From positions 1 to 64,000 of the forward strand of contig DXCW01000173.1 in assembly GCA_019115805.1 (NCBI GenBank): 64,000 nt of DNA, read 5' to 3'. Both the position numbers and the translations under genes were made by a program. Shown here piece after piece: positions 1 through 9,687 of this stretch (within the stretch, counting starts at the first letter, position 1; every line of letters starts with the position of its first letter). Source of the DNA: Candidatus Sphingobacterium stercorigallinarum. GTDB lineage: Bacteria > Bacteroidota > Bacteroidia > Sphingobacteriales > Sphingobacteriaceae. Below the pieces are notes generated by a model. It was not told the origin of the DNA. It did no database searches and saw only the letters and a list, made by a program, of their open reading frames with translations.

Positions 1-1060
1 CTCCGATGAGCATGTTGTTGTTCTGCTGAAAAGCATTTGTTTTTTGTGCATCTTCCCTAACAAAGATCTTTCCGTTGAATACGGCTACAGCTTTGTCCTG
101 TGGAATGTTTTTATACCATTCATAAGATTCACAGTTCGGCTTCATGTGGTCCACTATGGTGTGGTTGTCTACGAACTGTTCGTCTGCTAACAGGTTGATC
201 CCGTATAGATGAGATTCTACGTTTTCTGCGTCTAATCGTACGTTGAAGTCATTTCGCACGAAAGCGACTCCCGGGAAGTTACAGTTGTAGTTGTTGTACA
301 AGCTGTGTTTTTCTTGATACACTTCCACGTGGTTGATATAATTGCTATTCGTGTCTGCTAACTGTAAATAATAATGCTGTATTTTCGCATTTTCCTGCAC
401 CACGATTTCGGTTACCTTATTGTGTAGGTTTTTCGCTGAGCCCTCCAATGCGATAAAGCTTTCGATGATCTCCACTTCCGCACTCTTTCCTGCTACGAAT
501 AGATTTCGCGTTTGCACGAAGAACTCCTCATCACCTGTTGCTACATGTACAATCTGGATTGGCTTTGATACGATTTTATTTGCTTTAACCTCGATATATA
601 AACCAGAGGTGTGCAAAGCGGTGTTCAAGGCGACCATAGCACTATCGGTAGCGTCTGCGTGTTTCGCAAAATGTTCTTGAAAAGCGGGTTCGTTTTGTGC
701 CTCTTCAATGGGCTTTACGGTCAGGCCAATTTCATCCTCTAATGAGGAGAAAGCCAGTACATATTGACCGTTAACCAAAACGATCCGATGGGCATCTAGA
801 CCCGGAATATCGGCTGCGCTTAAATCAAGTTTAGACACATCCACGTCATGGTTTAACACGTAATGCTTATTAACCAGACGATGAATATTTGTGTATTTCC
901 AATCCTCATTTTTAACAGTTGGGAAGCCACCAAGTTCGCTGAATCTAGCGAAGGCTACGTCGCGCTGTGATTTCACTGACGCCGTATCGTTCCCCCTTTC
1001 CAGCTCTTGAAACGTGCTGGTCAACTGCTCGTATAAGGAGTTTTCTACTAATGTACTCAT
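1..1060 (-). CDS. sufD: Fe-S cluster assembly protein SufD (3' end outside window)
   Basis: Minus-strand reading frame MSTLVENSLYEQLTSTFQELERGNDTASVKSQRDVAFARFSELGGFPTVKNEDWKYTNIHRLV... is SufD-like and lies directly after sufC. An alternative in-frame ATG is at 1084. Confidence 0.9.
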   Translation of the reverse strand, partial: MSTLVENSLYEQLTSTFQELERGNDTASVKSQRDVAFARFSELGGFPTVKNEDWKYTNIHRLVNKHYVLNHDVDVSKLDLSAADIPGLDAHRIVLVNGQYVLAFSSLEDEIGLTVKPIEEAQNEPAFQEHFAKHADATDSAMVALNTALHTSGLYIEVKANKIVSKPIQIVHVATGDEEFFVQTRNLFVAGKSAEVEIIESFIALEGSAKNLHNKVTEIVVQENAKIQHYYLQLADTNSNYINHVEVYQEKHSLYNNYNCNFPGVAFVRNDFNVRLDAENVESHLYGINLLADEQFVDNHTIVDHMKPNCESYEWYKNIPQDKAVAVFNGKIFVREDAQKTNAFQQNNNMLIG

Positions 1061-1114
1061 ATTGTTTGTTGTCAATCCACTCATTACCTCAATTCAAATT
1101 TGGTATGCCTAGGA

Positions 1115-1873
1115 TTAGGCATTTTCTGCGTCAACTTCACGCAACCAGTCGTAGCCTTTTTCCTCCAACTCCAATGCTAATTCTTTTGTTCCGGATTTTA
1201 CGATGCGGCCGTCGTATAGGACGTGCACGAAATCAGGAACAATATAATCTAACAAGCGTTGGTAGTGGGTGATGACTAAAAAAGCGTTTCCTTCAGAACG
1301 AAGTTGGTTCACACCATTCGCCACAACGCGTAACGCGTCAATATCCAGACCGGAATCGGTTTCGTCCAAAATGGCTAGTTTTGGATTCAATACGGCCAAT
1401 TGGAAGATCTCATTCCTTTTCTTTTCACCACCGGAAAATCCCTCATTTAAAGACCGGTTTGCCAAATCAGAAGAGAACTCCACCAGCTTTTGTTTTTCCT
1501 TGACGAGCTTTAAGAACTCTTTTGCTTCGATTGGCGATTCACCCTTGTACTCCCGGATATCGTTCACCGCCGTTTTTAAGAAATTGATGTTTGATACCCC
1601 AGGGATTTCGACGGGGTATTGGAAAGCTAAAAAAAGCCCCTCACGAGCACGGTCTTCGGGTGATAGATCAAGCAGATCAACGCCATCTAAAAAAGCTTCT
1701 CCTTCAGTTACCTCGTAAGCTTCACGACCAGCTAGCACGTTGCCTAACGTGCTTTTGCCAGCACCGTTAGGTCCCATGATGGCATGGACTTCACCGGGTT
1801 TAACTTCTAAATTTAATCCTTTTAATATTTGTTTCTCGTCGATCGACGCGTGCAAATTTTTAATGCTTAACAT
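1115..1873 (-). CDS. sufC: Fe-S cluster assembly ATPase SufC
   Basis: Walker A GPNGAGKST, signature LNEGFSGGEKKRNEI, Walker B LAILDETDSGLD. Likely start is MLSIKNLHA inside the longer ORF 1115..1918. Confidence 0.95.
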   Translation of the reverse strand: MLSIKNLHASIDEKQILKGLNLEVKPGEVHAIMGPNGAGKSTLGNVLAGREAYEVTEGEAFLDGVDLLDLSPEDRAREGLFLAFQYPVEIPGVSNINFLKTAVNDIREYKGESPIEAKEFLKLVKEKQKLVEFSSDLANRSLNEGFSGGEKKRNEIFQLAVLNPKLAILDETDSGLDIDALRVVANGVNQLRSEGNAFLVITHYQRLLDYIVPDFVHVLYDGRIVKSGTKELALELEEKGYDWLREVDAENA

Positions 1874-1926
1874 ATTCATTCTGTTGTATAACCTGTTTAG
1901 GGAGGTCATCCCATTCAACTATCTTT

Positions 1927-3378
1927 TTAACCTACTGATCCTTCTAGGGAAATTGCTAAGAGTTTCTGAGCTTCCACCGCAAATTCCATGGGAAGTTGGT
2001 TAATTACCTCTTTAGCATAACCGTTTACAATGAGGCCTACTGCCTTCTCTGGATCAATCCCACGTTGATTCAAATAGAATATTTGATCTTCACCGATTTT
2101 CGAAGTAGTGGCTTCGTGCTCCAGCATCGCCGTTTTGTTTTTGCTTTCGATATAGGGGAAAGTATGTGCCCCGCAACGATCGCCAATTAGCATACTGTCA
2201 CATTGCGTAAAGTTTCTCGAATTATCGGCCTTCGGTCCGATTCTAACTAAGCCTCTATAGCTATTATGGCTTGTCCCAGCCGAGATGCCTTTGGAAATAA
2301 TTTTTGATCGGGTGTTTTTGCCCAGATGTATCATCTTAGTGCCTGTGTCGGCAAGTTGTTTATTCCTGGTCATGGCTACGGAATAAAATTCGCCCACAGA
2401 ATGATCCCCTTTTAATATGACGCTAGGATACTTCCAGGTAATAGCAGATCCTGTTTCTACTTGCGTCCATGAAATTTTGGAGTGGTTTCCTTTACACATT
2501 CCGCGCTTCGTCACAAAATTGTAGATTCCACCTTTTCCATCTTTATCACCTGGGTACCAATTTTGAACAGTCGAATATTTAATTTCGGCATTTTCCAATG
2601 CAATGAGTTCCACGACTGCCGCATGCAGTTGATTCTCATCACGCATTGGAGCGGTACAACCTTCCAAATACGAGACATAAGAATCGTCTTCAGCGATAAT
2701 TAATGTCCGCTCAAATTGACCGGTATTCGCTGCATTAATTCTGAAATAGGTGGATAACTCCATTGGACAGTGTACTCCTTTTGGGATATATACAAAAGAC
2801 CCATCGGAGAAAACCGCAGAGTTCAACGCTGCAAAAATATTGTCGGTTTGCGGAACCACCGTTCCTAAATATTTCTTAACTAGTTCAGGATGGTCTTGGA
2901 CCGCTTCTCCAAACGAACAAAATATGACACCTTGTTCTTTTAATTTTTCTCGGAAGGTCGTTTTTACGGACACCGAGTCGAATACGGCATCCACCGCAAC
3001 CACTCCGGCAAGCACTTTCTGCTCATCAAGGGGGATTCCCAGTTTTTCGAACGTAGACAGGAGCTCAGGATCCACCTCATCTAAACTCTCCAATTGTTTC
3101 TTTGGCTTTGGAGCAGCATAATAAGAGATGTCTTGCAAGTCTACCTGCGGCTTGTCAAAGTTTTGCCAATCTGGCATGTTCATTTTTTGAAAATGATGGT
3201 ACGCTTTCAAGCGCCACTCCAGTAGCCACTCGGGTTCGTTCTTCTTTTTCGAAATATATCGAACAGTGTCCTCGTTAAGCCCTTTGGGCGCCACTTCCAT
3301 TTCGATATCTGTCGTAAATCCGTACTTATATTCCTCGAGCTCTAACTCTTTTAATAAATCGTCGTCTTTGGTGCTCAT
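1927..3378 (-). CDS. sufB: Fe-S cluster assembly protein SufB
   Basis: 483 aa with SufB-typical sequence ([52 protein letters not shown]); operon with sufC and sufD. Confidence 0.96.
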   Translation of the reverse strand: MSTKDDDLLKELELEEYKYGFTTDIEMEVAPKGLNEDTVRYISKKKNEPEWLLEWRLKAYHHFQKMNMPDWQNFDKPQVDLQDISYYAAPKPKKQLESLDEVDPELLSTFEKLGIPLDEQKVLAGVVAVDAVFDSVSVKTTFREKLKEQGVIFCSFGEAVQDHPELVKKYLGTVVPQTDNIFAALNSAVFSDGSFVYIPKGVHCPMELSTYFRINAANTGQFERTLIIAEDDSYVSYLEGCTAPMRDENQLHAAVVELIALENAEIKYSTVQNWYPGDKDGKGGIYNFVTKRGMCKGNHSKISWTQVETGSAITWKYPSVILKGDHSVGEFYSVAMTRNKQLADTGTKMIHLGKNTRSKIISKGISAGTSHNSYRGLVRIGPKADNSRNFTQCDSMLIGDRCGAHTFPYIESKNKTAMLEHEATTSKIGEDQIFYLNQRGIDPEKAVGLIVNGYAKEVINQLPMEFAVEAQKLLAISLEGSVG

Positions 3379-3495
3379 ATCTCTCCACTATTAGCTATGG
3401 GGTTTACCCATGGTTTTGAATGGCAAAGTTACGACTAATAATGCAGAAAAGCACGCTGCAGGATAAGGTGAAGCAGGCGTAATTGATAAAAAAAA

Positions 3496-3552
3496 TGACA
3501 AAAGTCACTTATGGGGCGTTTAAAGCGATTTTGTCAGAATATATTATGACAA
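3496..3552. promoter_or_regulatory. Candidate operator: two palindromes with TGACA/TGTCA half-sites between sufB and lrp
   Basis: TGACAAAAGTCA (3496-3507) and TTGTCAGAATATATTATGACAA (3531-3552, one mismatched pair). Confidence 0.5.
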
Positions 3553-3704
3553 TACAGTGATTTTTATAGCTAAAATCGATGACATGAGTTAATATGTATA
3601 GTTATTAGCTATTGGGTAGTGGTTTTTCCTATTCAAAGGCGCATTTGTGTGAAACAAAATAAAATATTGTATATTTATCCTTCCTTTACTTTATTGAATA
3701 GCCT

Positions 3705-4175
3705 ATGTCTTACCAGCCTGATAAAACGGACTTAAAGATATTAAAACTCCTCCAAGAAAACGGACGGATCACCAACCTGCAACTGGCAACCAATATCGGG
3801 CTATCACCGGCTCCGACATTGGAGCGTGTGCGGAAATTAGAGAACTCGGGTTTCATTAAAAGCTATCATGCTTTTGTGGATGAAGAAAAGCTCGGTCTGG
3901 GGATTAAGTCCTTTATTCAGATCTCATTGGATTTTCACACCCATAACGCGATTCCAGAGTTTGTGGAGGCGGTTCGCGCGATCCCAGAGGTCACCGAATG
4001 CCATCACGTGACAGGGAATTGTGATTTCATCTTGAAGGTATACGTCAAAGATATCAAAGCTTATGAAGCGGTGATTATGGAGAAAATCTCTAAAATTGCC
4101 GTCGTGAAGACCTTCCAGACCATGATGATCATGTCGACCAGTAAAAAGGAACCTATAGTACCGCTAGAATATTAA
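3705..4175 (+). CDS. Lrp/AsnC family transcriptional regulator
   Basis: HTH TDLKILKLLQENGRITNLQLATNIGLSPAPTLERVRKLENSGFI plus a C-terminal RAM-like domain. Confidence 0.92.
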   Translation: MSYQPDKTDLKILKLLQENGRITNLQLATNIGLSPAPTLERVRKLENSGFIKSYHAFVDEEKLGLGIKSFIQISLDFHTHNAIPEFVEAVRAIPEVTECHHVTGNCDFILKVYVKDIKAYEAVIMEKISKIAVVKTFQTMMIMSTSKKEPIVPLEY

Positions 4176-4183
4176 TTCAAAGC

Positions 4184-5248
4184 ATGGATTATAAAGATTA
4201 TGCGATTATATTGGCTTGGCCAGACGCAACGATACGTGGCGATGAGAAATGGATGATGTTCTTTAAGAAGTTAGGCGTTGTCAAAAATTTGAACTTCAAA
4301 GTGGGACACACGGGGGTGGTCATCGTCAATCATCGATCGGGAGAAATGCGCTTTTATGATTTCGGCCGATATATAGCACCACGAGGATATGGACGCGCCA
4401 GGTCGAAAGATTCAGATCCATTATTGCATATCGACTTTAGGGCTGTCATCGAAAATGATGAAATACAGAATATCGAAGATATCGTTCGGTATTTCGAAAC
4501 GCTCAAACCGGCGATGTATGGCGAAGGACGTCTGTTTTTTAGCGTCGCTAACGAGATTAATTTTGATTTAGCTAAAGCCTACGGCGATCATTGTGTCTAT
4601 CAGGGGACCTATCCCTATGGGGCGGTCGCGCGAAATAATAACAACTGTTCGCGTTTCATCACCAGGATGTTGATGAAATCGTCGACCAAGTTTCACTTTT
4701 GGCACGGCATAAATTTGCCGGAAACCATTAAGGCAAGCCCGGTGAGTAACTTGGTTAATGCATCGGCTTCGCGACAGGTGTGGAGCTACACACCAGAAGA
4801 TGGTTTAAAGGGATTCAGAATGAATCGCTGGCAATCCTTTGCCTTTTTGGTCAAGCAACTGCGTGATAACGTTTACAGTCAGAAGGCTTCGTTATTGCCC
4901 AATGACTTGATTATCGGAGCGGTGGAGTTCGGCTCTAAGCCAATTTCTGTTCCAAAGTTTGCGAAGTATTTAGGAGGAGTGGGAGATGGGGCCTGGTATT
5001 TCTTACTCGAAAAAGCGGACGGGCACATTGAGGTGAGCCGCTACAGCAGTAAAGGGCAGCTCGAATATGTCGTATTAGGGGAGGCCGACCAACCGGTCGA
5101 CTTGCATGAGGAATGGGATATTACCTATGATAGTCATTTGCTATTTACACATATTGTGCAACAGGGCAGGAAGATCAGAATAAATCACATTGAGCAATTG
5201 CCCTTAGAACACTACAAACTTAAGAACATCGCAGAACGTTACGCTTGA
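4184..5248 (+). CDS. Uncharacterised conserved protein (possibly DUF6695); candidate permuted NlpC/P60-like fold
   Basis: 354 aa ORF starting 8 nt after the lrp stop. GHTGVVIVN (His42) and NNNCSRF (Cys155) motifs. Family name is from memory. Confidence 0.6.
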   Translation: MDYKDYAIILAWPDATIRGDEKWMMFFKKLGVVKNLNFKVGHTGVVIVNHRSGEMRFYDFGRYIAPRGYGRARSKDSDPLLHIDFRAVIENDEIQNIEDIVRYFETLKPAMYGEGRLFFSVANEINFDLAKAYGDHCVYQGTYPYGAVARNNNNCSRFITRMLMKSSTKFHFWHGINLPETIKASPVSNLVNASASRQVWSYTPEDGLKGFRMNRWQSFAFLVKQLRDNVYSQKASLLPNDLIIGAVEFGSKPISVPKFAKYLGGVGDGAWYFLLEKADGHIEVSRYSSKGQLEYVVLGEADQPVDLHEEWDITYDSHLLFTHIVQQGRKIRINHIEQLPLEHYKLKNIAERYA

Positions 5249-5259
5249 TTTACGTCCTA

Positions 5260-5931
5260 CTAGATCTGCCAGTCGATTTCTACTCCGTGCCGGAGCTTTA
5301 AGTACGCATTCGCACTGGAAAAGTGTTTGCATCCGAAGAAGCCTCTGTACGCGGATAGCGGAGAAGGATGTGCGGACTTTAGAACGAGGTGTCGGTTGCT
5401 GTCTATCAGTATAGACTTTTTCCCCGCATAGGCGCCCCATAGTAAAAAAACAACGTCGGTTCTTGAGTCCGAGATCGAGCGGATGATGTGATCGGTAACA
5501 TATTCCCAGCCTCTTTTTTGATGTGACCCCGCTTGGTGTGCTTGTACAGTCAATGTTGCATTGAGTAGCAAGACGCCCTGTCGAGCCCATTCGCTTAGAT
5601 CTCCATGGTCAGGACTGACAAAGCCAGGGATGTCCTGACTTAACTCTGCGTAGATATTCCGCAAACTAGGTGGAATCGCGACTCCTTTTGGTACAGAGAA
5701 AGAAAGTCCATGGGCTTGTCCCGATCCATGGTAAGGGTCTTGTCCTAAAATCACAACTTTAACCTGCGGGAGCGCTGTAAGTTGCAGCGCGCGGAATACA
5801 AATTCCTCTGGAGGATAAACGGTGTAGGATGCCCGCTGGCTCTGGATAAACTTAGATAACGCTTGTACCTCAGGGGTCTCGAACAAGGGGTTTAATATGG
5901 GCTTCCAAGAAGGGTCGTAATGTATGGCCAT
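5260..5931 (-). CDS. ung: Uracil-DNA glycosylase
   Basis: Motifs VVILGQDPYHGSGQAHGLSFSVP and HPSPLSAYRGFFGCKHFSSAN. Confidence 0.97.
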   Translation of the reverse strand: MAIHYDPSWKPILNPLFETPEVQALSKFIQSQRASYTVYPPEEFVFRALQLTALPQVKVVILGQDPYHGSGQAHGLSFSVPKGVAIPPSLRNIYAELSQDIPGFVSPDHGDLSEWARQGVLLLNATLTVQAHQAGSHQKRGWEYVTDHIIRSISDSRTDVVFLLWGAYAGKKSILIDSNRHLVLKSAHPSPLSAYRGFFGCKHFSSANAYLKLRHGVEIDWQI

Positions 5932-6136
5932 AATTAAAAAAAACGTGCGCTAATGACATGCGTGTACTGCGTCACGAAAATAGCTAATTATTTTTGGATT
6001 GAAATAGTCGTTGAGTTACGCGAATATGTTCATGTGGTAATTTGGAGTTTAGTAATTTTTATTATTCGAATAAGGACGGTTGTATAAGCCCGTAAATTAA
6101 CCGATATTTGCCTTCAGAAAGTATACATTTATATAT

Positions 6137-6676
6137 ATGTCAAATATTATTCGAATTATAATCTGTAGCGCCATGGTTTTGGGGACAGTAGCCTTGTTTT
6201 GGACGGGGCATTGGGGATGGGGGATTTTAGCTGTCTTAATTACTATCTTGGCTTGGGTTACTGTTTTTTTTAATGAAAAAATGTTAATCGCCCAGTGGTT
6301 TTTGCGTAAAGAACGTATGGACAAAGCGGAAATTTGGCTTAAAAAGATAAAAAACTATCAATCCGAGTTGGTCTCCGCACAACACGGTTATTATCATATG
6401 CTCTTCGGACTAATCGAGTCGCAGCGAGCGCCGCTGCAATCGGAAAAGTACTTTAAAAAAGCGCTATCGATGGGCCTACACATGGACCATAACGTTGCAC
6501 TCGCAAAGTTGAGTTTAGCTGGTATAGCAATGGCCAAGCGGAACAAACGGGAGGCCGAAAAGTTATTAGCGGAAGCGAAGAAGGCGGATAAAAACAAATT
6601 GTTGGACGAACAAATCAAGCTCATGAAATCACAAATGGGGATGATGGATCGGCAGCAATTCCGATATTCACGATAA
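6137..6676 (+). CDS. Hypothetical membrane protein with TPR-like helical C-terminus
   Basis: Two N-terminal hydrophobic segments followed by helical repeats (DKAEIWLKKIKN..., SEKYFKKALSMG...). Confidence 0.6.
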   Translation: MSNIIRIIICSAMVLGTVALFWTGHWGWGILAVLITILAWVTVFFNEKMLIAQWFLRKERMDKAEIWLKKIKNYQSELVSAQHGYYHMLFGLIESQRAPLQSEKYFKKALSMGLHMDHNVALAKLSLAGIAMAKRNKREAEKLLAEAKKADKNKLLDEQIKLMKSQMGMMDRQQFRYSR

Positions 6677-6704
6677 CAAAGTAGGGGCCACCGATAGGAG
6701 GCCC

Positions 6705-7868
6705 TTAATTCTTTTCTTCGTTTTCTGACCAGATGCGGAGAAAGTTTTCACCCATTATTTTTGCAATATCTTCTTCACTGTATCCCCGGTGCGTTAATGC
6801 TGCCGTGAGATGTGGAAGTTTCGAGACGTCCTCCAATCCCTGTGGCGGAGATTCAATTCCGTCATAATCCGAGCCAATAGCTACGTGATCGATGCCGACT
6901 TTGCTGACCAGATAATCGATATGCTGCAGCAAGTTTTCCATAGGGGTATTCGCTCGATGTTGATCCGCAGGAGATAAACTGGCGTACATTTTGCCAATGG
7001 AAGGCGCCGTCTCACCTTGGCCAGCTCGAGGATGGTCCCTATAGTATAATTCTTCGACGCGATTTACGTAGCCTGAATCCAAGAAATCAGAATAAAAATT
7101 AACGCCAATAACACCCTTGTTTTTTTTCAGTGCAGCGAGCTGCTGATCGTCCAGGTTTCTGAAATGTGGGGTCAATGCACTGGCGTTACTATGCGATACC
7201 AACACCGGCTTAGTACTGATCTCTAATACATCGTAGAACGTGTTTTTGCTACTATGGGAAAGATCGATCATCATGCCCAGTTCGTTCATTTTCTTAATGA
7301 TCTTCTTTCCGTCGTCCGAGAGCCCAGGGTCGTTTCGATGCTCTTCAGCTTCTGCTGCTGCAGCGGCCCATGAAAGATTATAGTTCCAAGTGAGTGTGAG
7401 ATAAATTGCACCCCGCTGATGGAGTTTTTCCAAATAGGATAAGTTCGATTCGATCATGTTTCCACCTTCGATGCCGATCACTGCTGCAATTTTTCCTTCG
7501 GCATTGATTCGATCGACATCCGATCGTTGTGTCGCCAACTCCATTCGATCCGAATTCTTCTCAAGAACTTGTTCGAGGGCATCGATTTGTGACCCCGCAT
7601 GTTGAAAAGCATTTGTTTGCCACTTTTTGTCGTTCGACCATACGGCAAATAATTGGACGTCTACTCCACCCTCAATAAGGCGAGGGATATCGGTATGTCC
7701 CTTGTCGAGTCGTTGGCCGATATCGCGCCCCTTTAGAATGCTGGTGATAATGACATCGTTATGTCCGTCTACTACCGTGAGGCTGGAATGCAAGGAAGGG
7801 CGATCTTGGGACGTCGCTGTCAAACTTAATAATAGCGTAAACAGCGTGGAAAATAGGGCGTATTTCAT
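6705..7868 (-). CDS. Membrane dipeptidase, M19 family, secreted
   Basis: Signal peptide; VVDGHNDV, GIEGGNMIE, MIDLSHSS, PVLVSHSNASAL and IGSDYDGIE motifs of renal-dipeptidase-like proteins. Confidence 0.92.
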   Translation of the reverse strand: MKYALFSTLFTLLLSLTATSQDRPSLHSSLTVVDGHNDVIITSILKGRDIGQRLDKGHTDIPRLIEGGVDVQLFAVWSNDKKWQTNAFQHAGSQIDALEQVLEKNSDRMELATQRSDVDRINAEGKIAAVIGIEGGNMIESNLSYLEKLHQRGAIYLTLTWNYNLSWAAAAAEAEEHRNDPGLSDDGKKIIKKMNELGMMIDLSHSSKNTFYDVLEISTKPVLVSHSNASALTPHFRNLDDQQLAALKKNKGVIGVNFYSDFLDSGYVNRVEELYYRDHPRAGQGETAPSIGKMYASLSPADQHRANTPMENLLQHIDYLVSKVGIDHVAIGSDYDGIESPPQGLEDVSKLPHLTAALTHRGYSEEDIAKIMGENFLRIWSENEEKN

Positions 7869-7874
7869 GTTTTC

Positions 7875-9602
7875 TTATTTACTGTTCGCAATCGTTTCAT
7901 AAATGATATCCTGAATCCTGCTGCGGACGTTTAGGTCGTATATTTTAGTGGAAACCTGCGGGTGTACGCGGTTAGATAGGAAAATGTAGATGAATTGATT
8001 CGCCGGATCAATCCAGATGCAGGTCCCCGTGTAACCCGTGTGCCCGTAAACTGACTCATTGGCCAATTTGGAAGGGTAGTCGGCTCCTGGTCGTGGGTTA
8101 TAGCGATCGAATCCTAGCCCACGGTGACTTGACTCGGACTGTCGAGAGGTAAAAAGATCGACCGTGTGCGGTTCAAAATACCGTACTCCTCCGTACGCTC
8201 CACGATTCAATAGCATTTGTCCGTAAATAGCTAAATCATTCGCAGAAGCGAATAACCCGGCATGTCCAGCGACTCCTCCAGCCATCGCCGCTCCCTCATC
8301 GTGAACAAACCCCTGAAGCAATTCCTTCCGGAACACCGTATCATTTTGTGTGGGCACGATACGGGTCTGGTCAAAACGTTTCCGTGGGAGGTATCCGGCG
8401 GTTTTCATGCCAATAGGACGATATAGGATTTCCTGTATAAACTCCTCCATGGGTTTGGCTGTTTCATGTTCCGCAACCTCCTTCATGACATACATGCTGA
8501 TGTCGGAGTACACATAGTTGCCAATGGGCTTGACGGGAGACCGTAGCATCTCAGGCCACATGACATCACGGTAGTAATGGTTGCGAAGAAACGCGTTCTG
8601 AGCGACCTGCACCTGATGACTTTCCGAGGATACATGCTGTAAATCACCGGGTTTTAAATGTCGATAGAAAGGAATAAAAGGAATGAATCCCGCTTCGTGT
8701 AGCAATACTGTCCGGAGCGTGATGTCGGCTTTGTTCGTTTGTTTGGCTTGCCATAAATAGTGTCCCATCGTGCTGTCCAGGTCGATGACCTGACGCTCCT
8801 GTAAATGCATAATAACCGGCGTTGTGCCCGCAATTTTGCTAATGGAAGCCAGGTCGTAAATATCGTCAATGCTATTGTGCTGCTTTTTCAGATAGGTGTG
8901 ATACCCGTATGCTTTTTCGAAAATCACTTGACCATCCTTTATCGCCATAACCATCATGCCGGGAGTAGCTTCCTGACGAATAGCATCTTCGGCAACTGCG
9001 TCTATTAAACGGGTCATGTTGTCCAGATCGAGCCCGGATTGCTCCTGCTGACTATATTGCAAGCGCGTCTGCTCTGTTTTGAGTGCGCCTTGGGTAATCG
9101 CCATGCCTCCAAAAATAGACATGGCCATTTGCTGTTGAGCATTTTGGTTGTTTTCGGGATGTCTGATCACACTTGCGAATCGACTCAGGTTTTGTGTGTT
9201 TAATCCGAGTTGTGTGTAGTCGCGATTTGATCCGAACAACGCTAGAATTACATCTTTGTTGTTCACAGCGGACTGCAAGGCCATGGCCATATGCTGTGGC
9301 GCTAAATGTGAAATATCACCGGCGATGATTAAGGTGTTGAAGTACTTGGTATGTTCGTCATACTGTTCGAATCCGAAGCATGCTACCTCTCCATAACGCT
9401 TCAGGTGCTGAATGAAGTCGGTATAACGAGATTCGTTATCCGTAATTACTGCAATTTTTCGCTCGTCAAGACGAGTAAAAGGAAGAATGTTCCCCTGGTT
9501 ATTTAGTAGCTCTGTGAGATTTGTTTGATTCTGCTTGTATTGCGTAAATCCCGTCATCACCAGGAGAAGGAATAGGAAAGTTAGGTTTATCGTTCTTATC
9601 AT
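7875..9602 (-). CDS. Serine hydrolase (class C beta-lactamase-like) with N-terminal GH3_C-like region
   Basis: SxxK in DLASISKIAGTTP, YSD in YVYSDISMYV, GHTGYTG. N-terminal ~180 aa (NQGNILPFTRLDERKIAVI...) resembles a GH3 C-terminal domain. Confidence 0.85.
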   Translation of the reverse strand: MIRTINLTFLFLLLVMTGFTQYKQNQTNLTELLNNQGNILPFTRLDERKIAVITDNESRYTDFIQHLKRYGEVACFGFEQYDEHTKYFNTLIIAGDISHLAPQHMAMALQSAVNNKDVILALFGSNRDYTQLGLNTQNLSRFASVIRHPENNQNAQQQMAMSIFGGMAITQGALKTEQTRLQYSQQEQSGLDLDNMTRLIDAVAEDAIRQEATPGMMVMAIKDGQVIFEKAYGYHTYLKKQHNSIDDIYDLASISKIAGTTPVIMHLQERQVIDLDSTMGHYLWQAKQTNKADITLRTVLLHEAGFIPFIPFYRHLKPGDLQHVSSESHQVQVAQNAFLRNHYYRDVMWPEMLRSPVKPIGNYVYSDISMYVMKEVAEHETAKPMEEFIQEILYRPIGMKTAGYLPRKRFDQTRIVPTQNDTVFRKELLQGFVHDEGAAMAGGVAGHAGLFASANDLAIYGQMLLNRGAYGGVRYFEPHTVDLFTSRQSESSHRGLGFDRYNPRPGADYPSKLANESVYGHTGYTGTCIWIDPANQFIYIFLSNRVHPQVSTKIYDLNVRSRIQDIIYETIANSK

Positions 9603-9675
9603 AATGGTCGTGTGATATCACTCAAATGTAACAAAAAACGCAGAAACCTGCAGTAGCCGGTTCTATATAATGTTG

Positions 9676-9683
9676 TATATTTG
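9676..9683 (+). promoter_or_regulatory. Bacteroidota -7 element TATATTTG upstream of xseA
   Basis: Matches TAnnTTTG; 4 nt before the likely ATG at 9688. Confidence 0.55.
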
Positions 9684-9687
9684 GGTT

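Noticed and set aside
1269-1718. 149-aa plus-strand ORF opposite sufC
   Set aside because: Complement of a confident sufC; Ser-rich antisense translation without features.
6681-6704. GGGGCC...GGCCC inverted repeat between convergent genes 6137 and 6705
   Set aside because: Stem is short and bulged, so not called as a terminator, though some termination function is possible.
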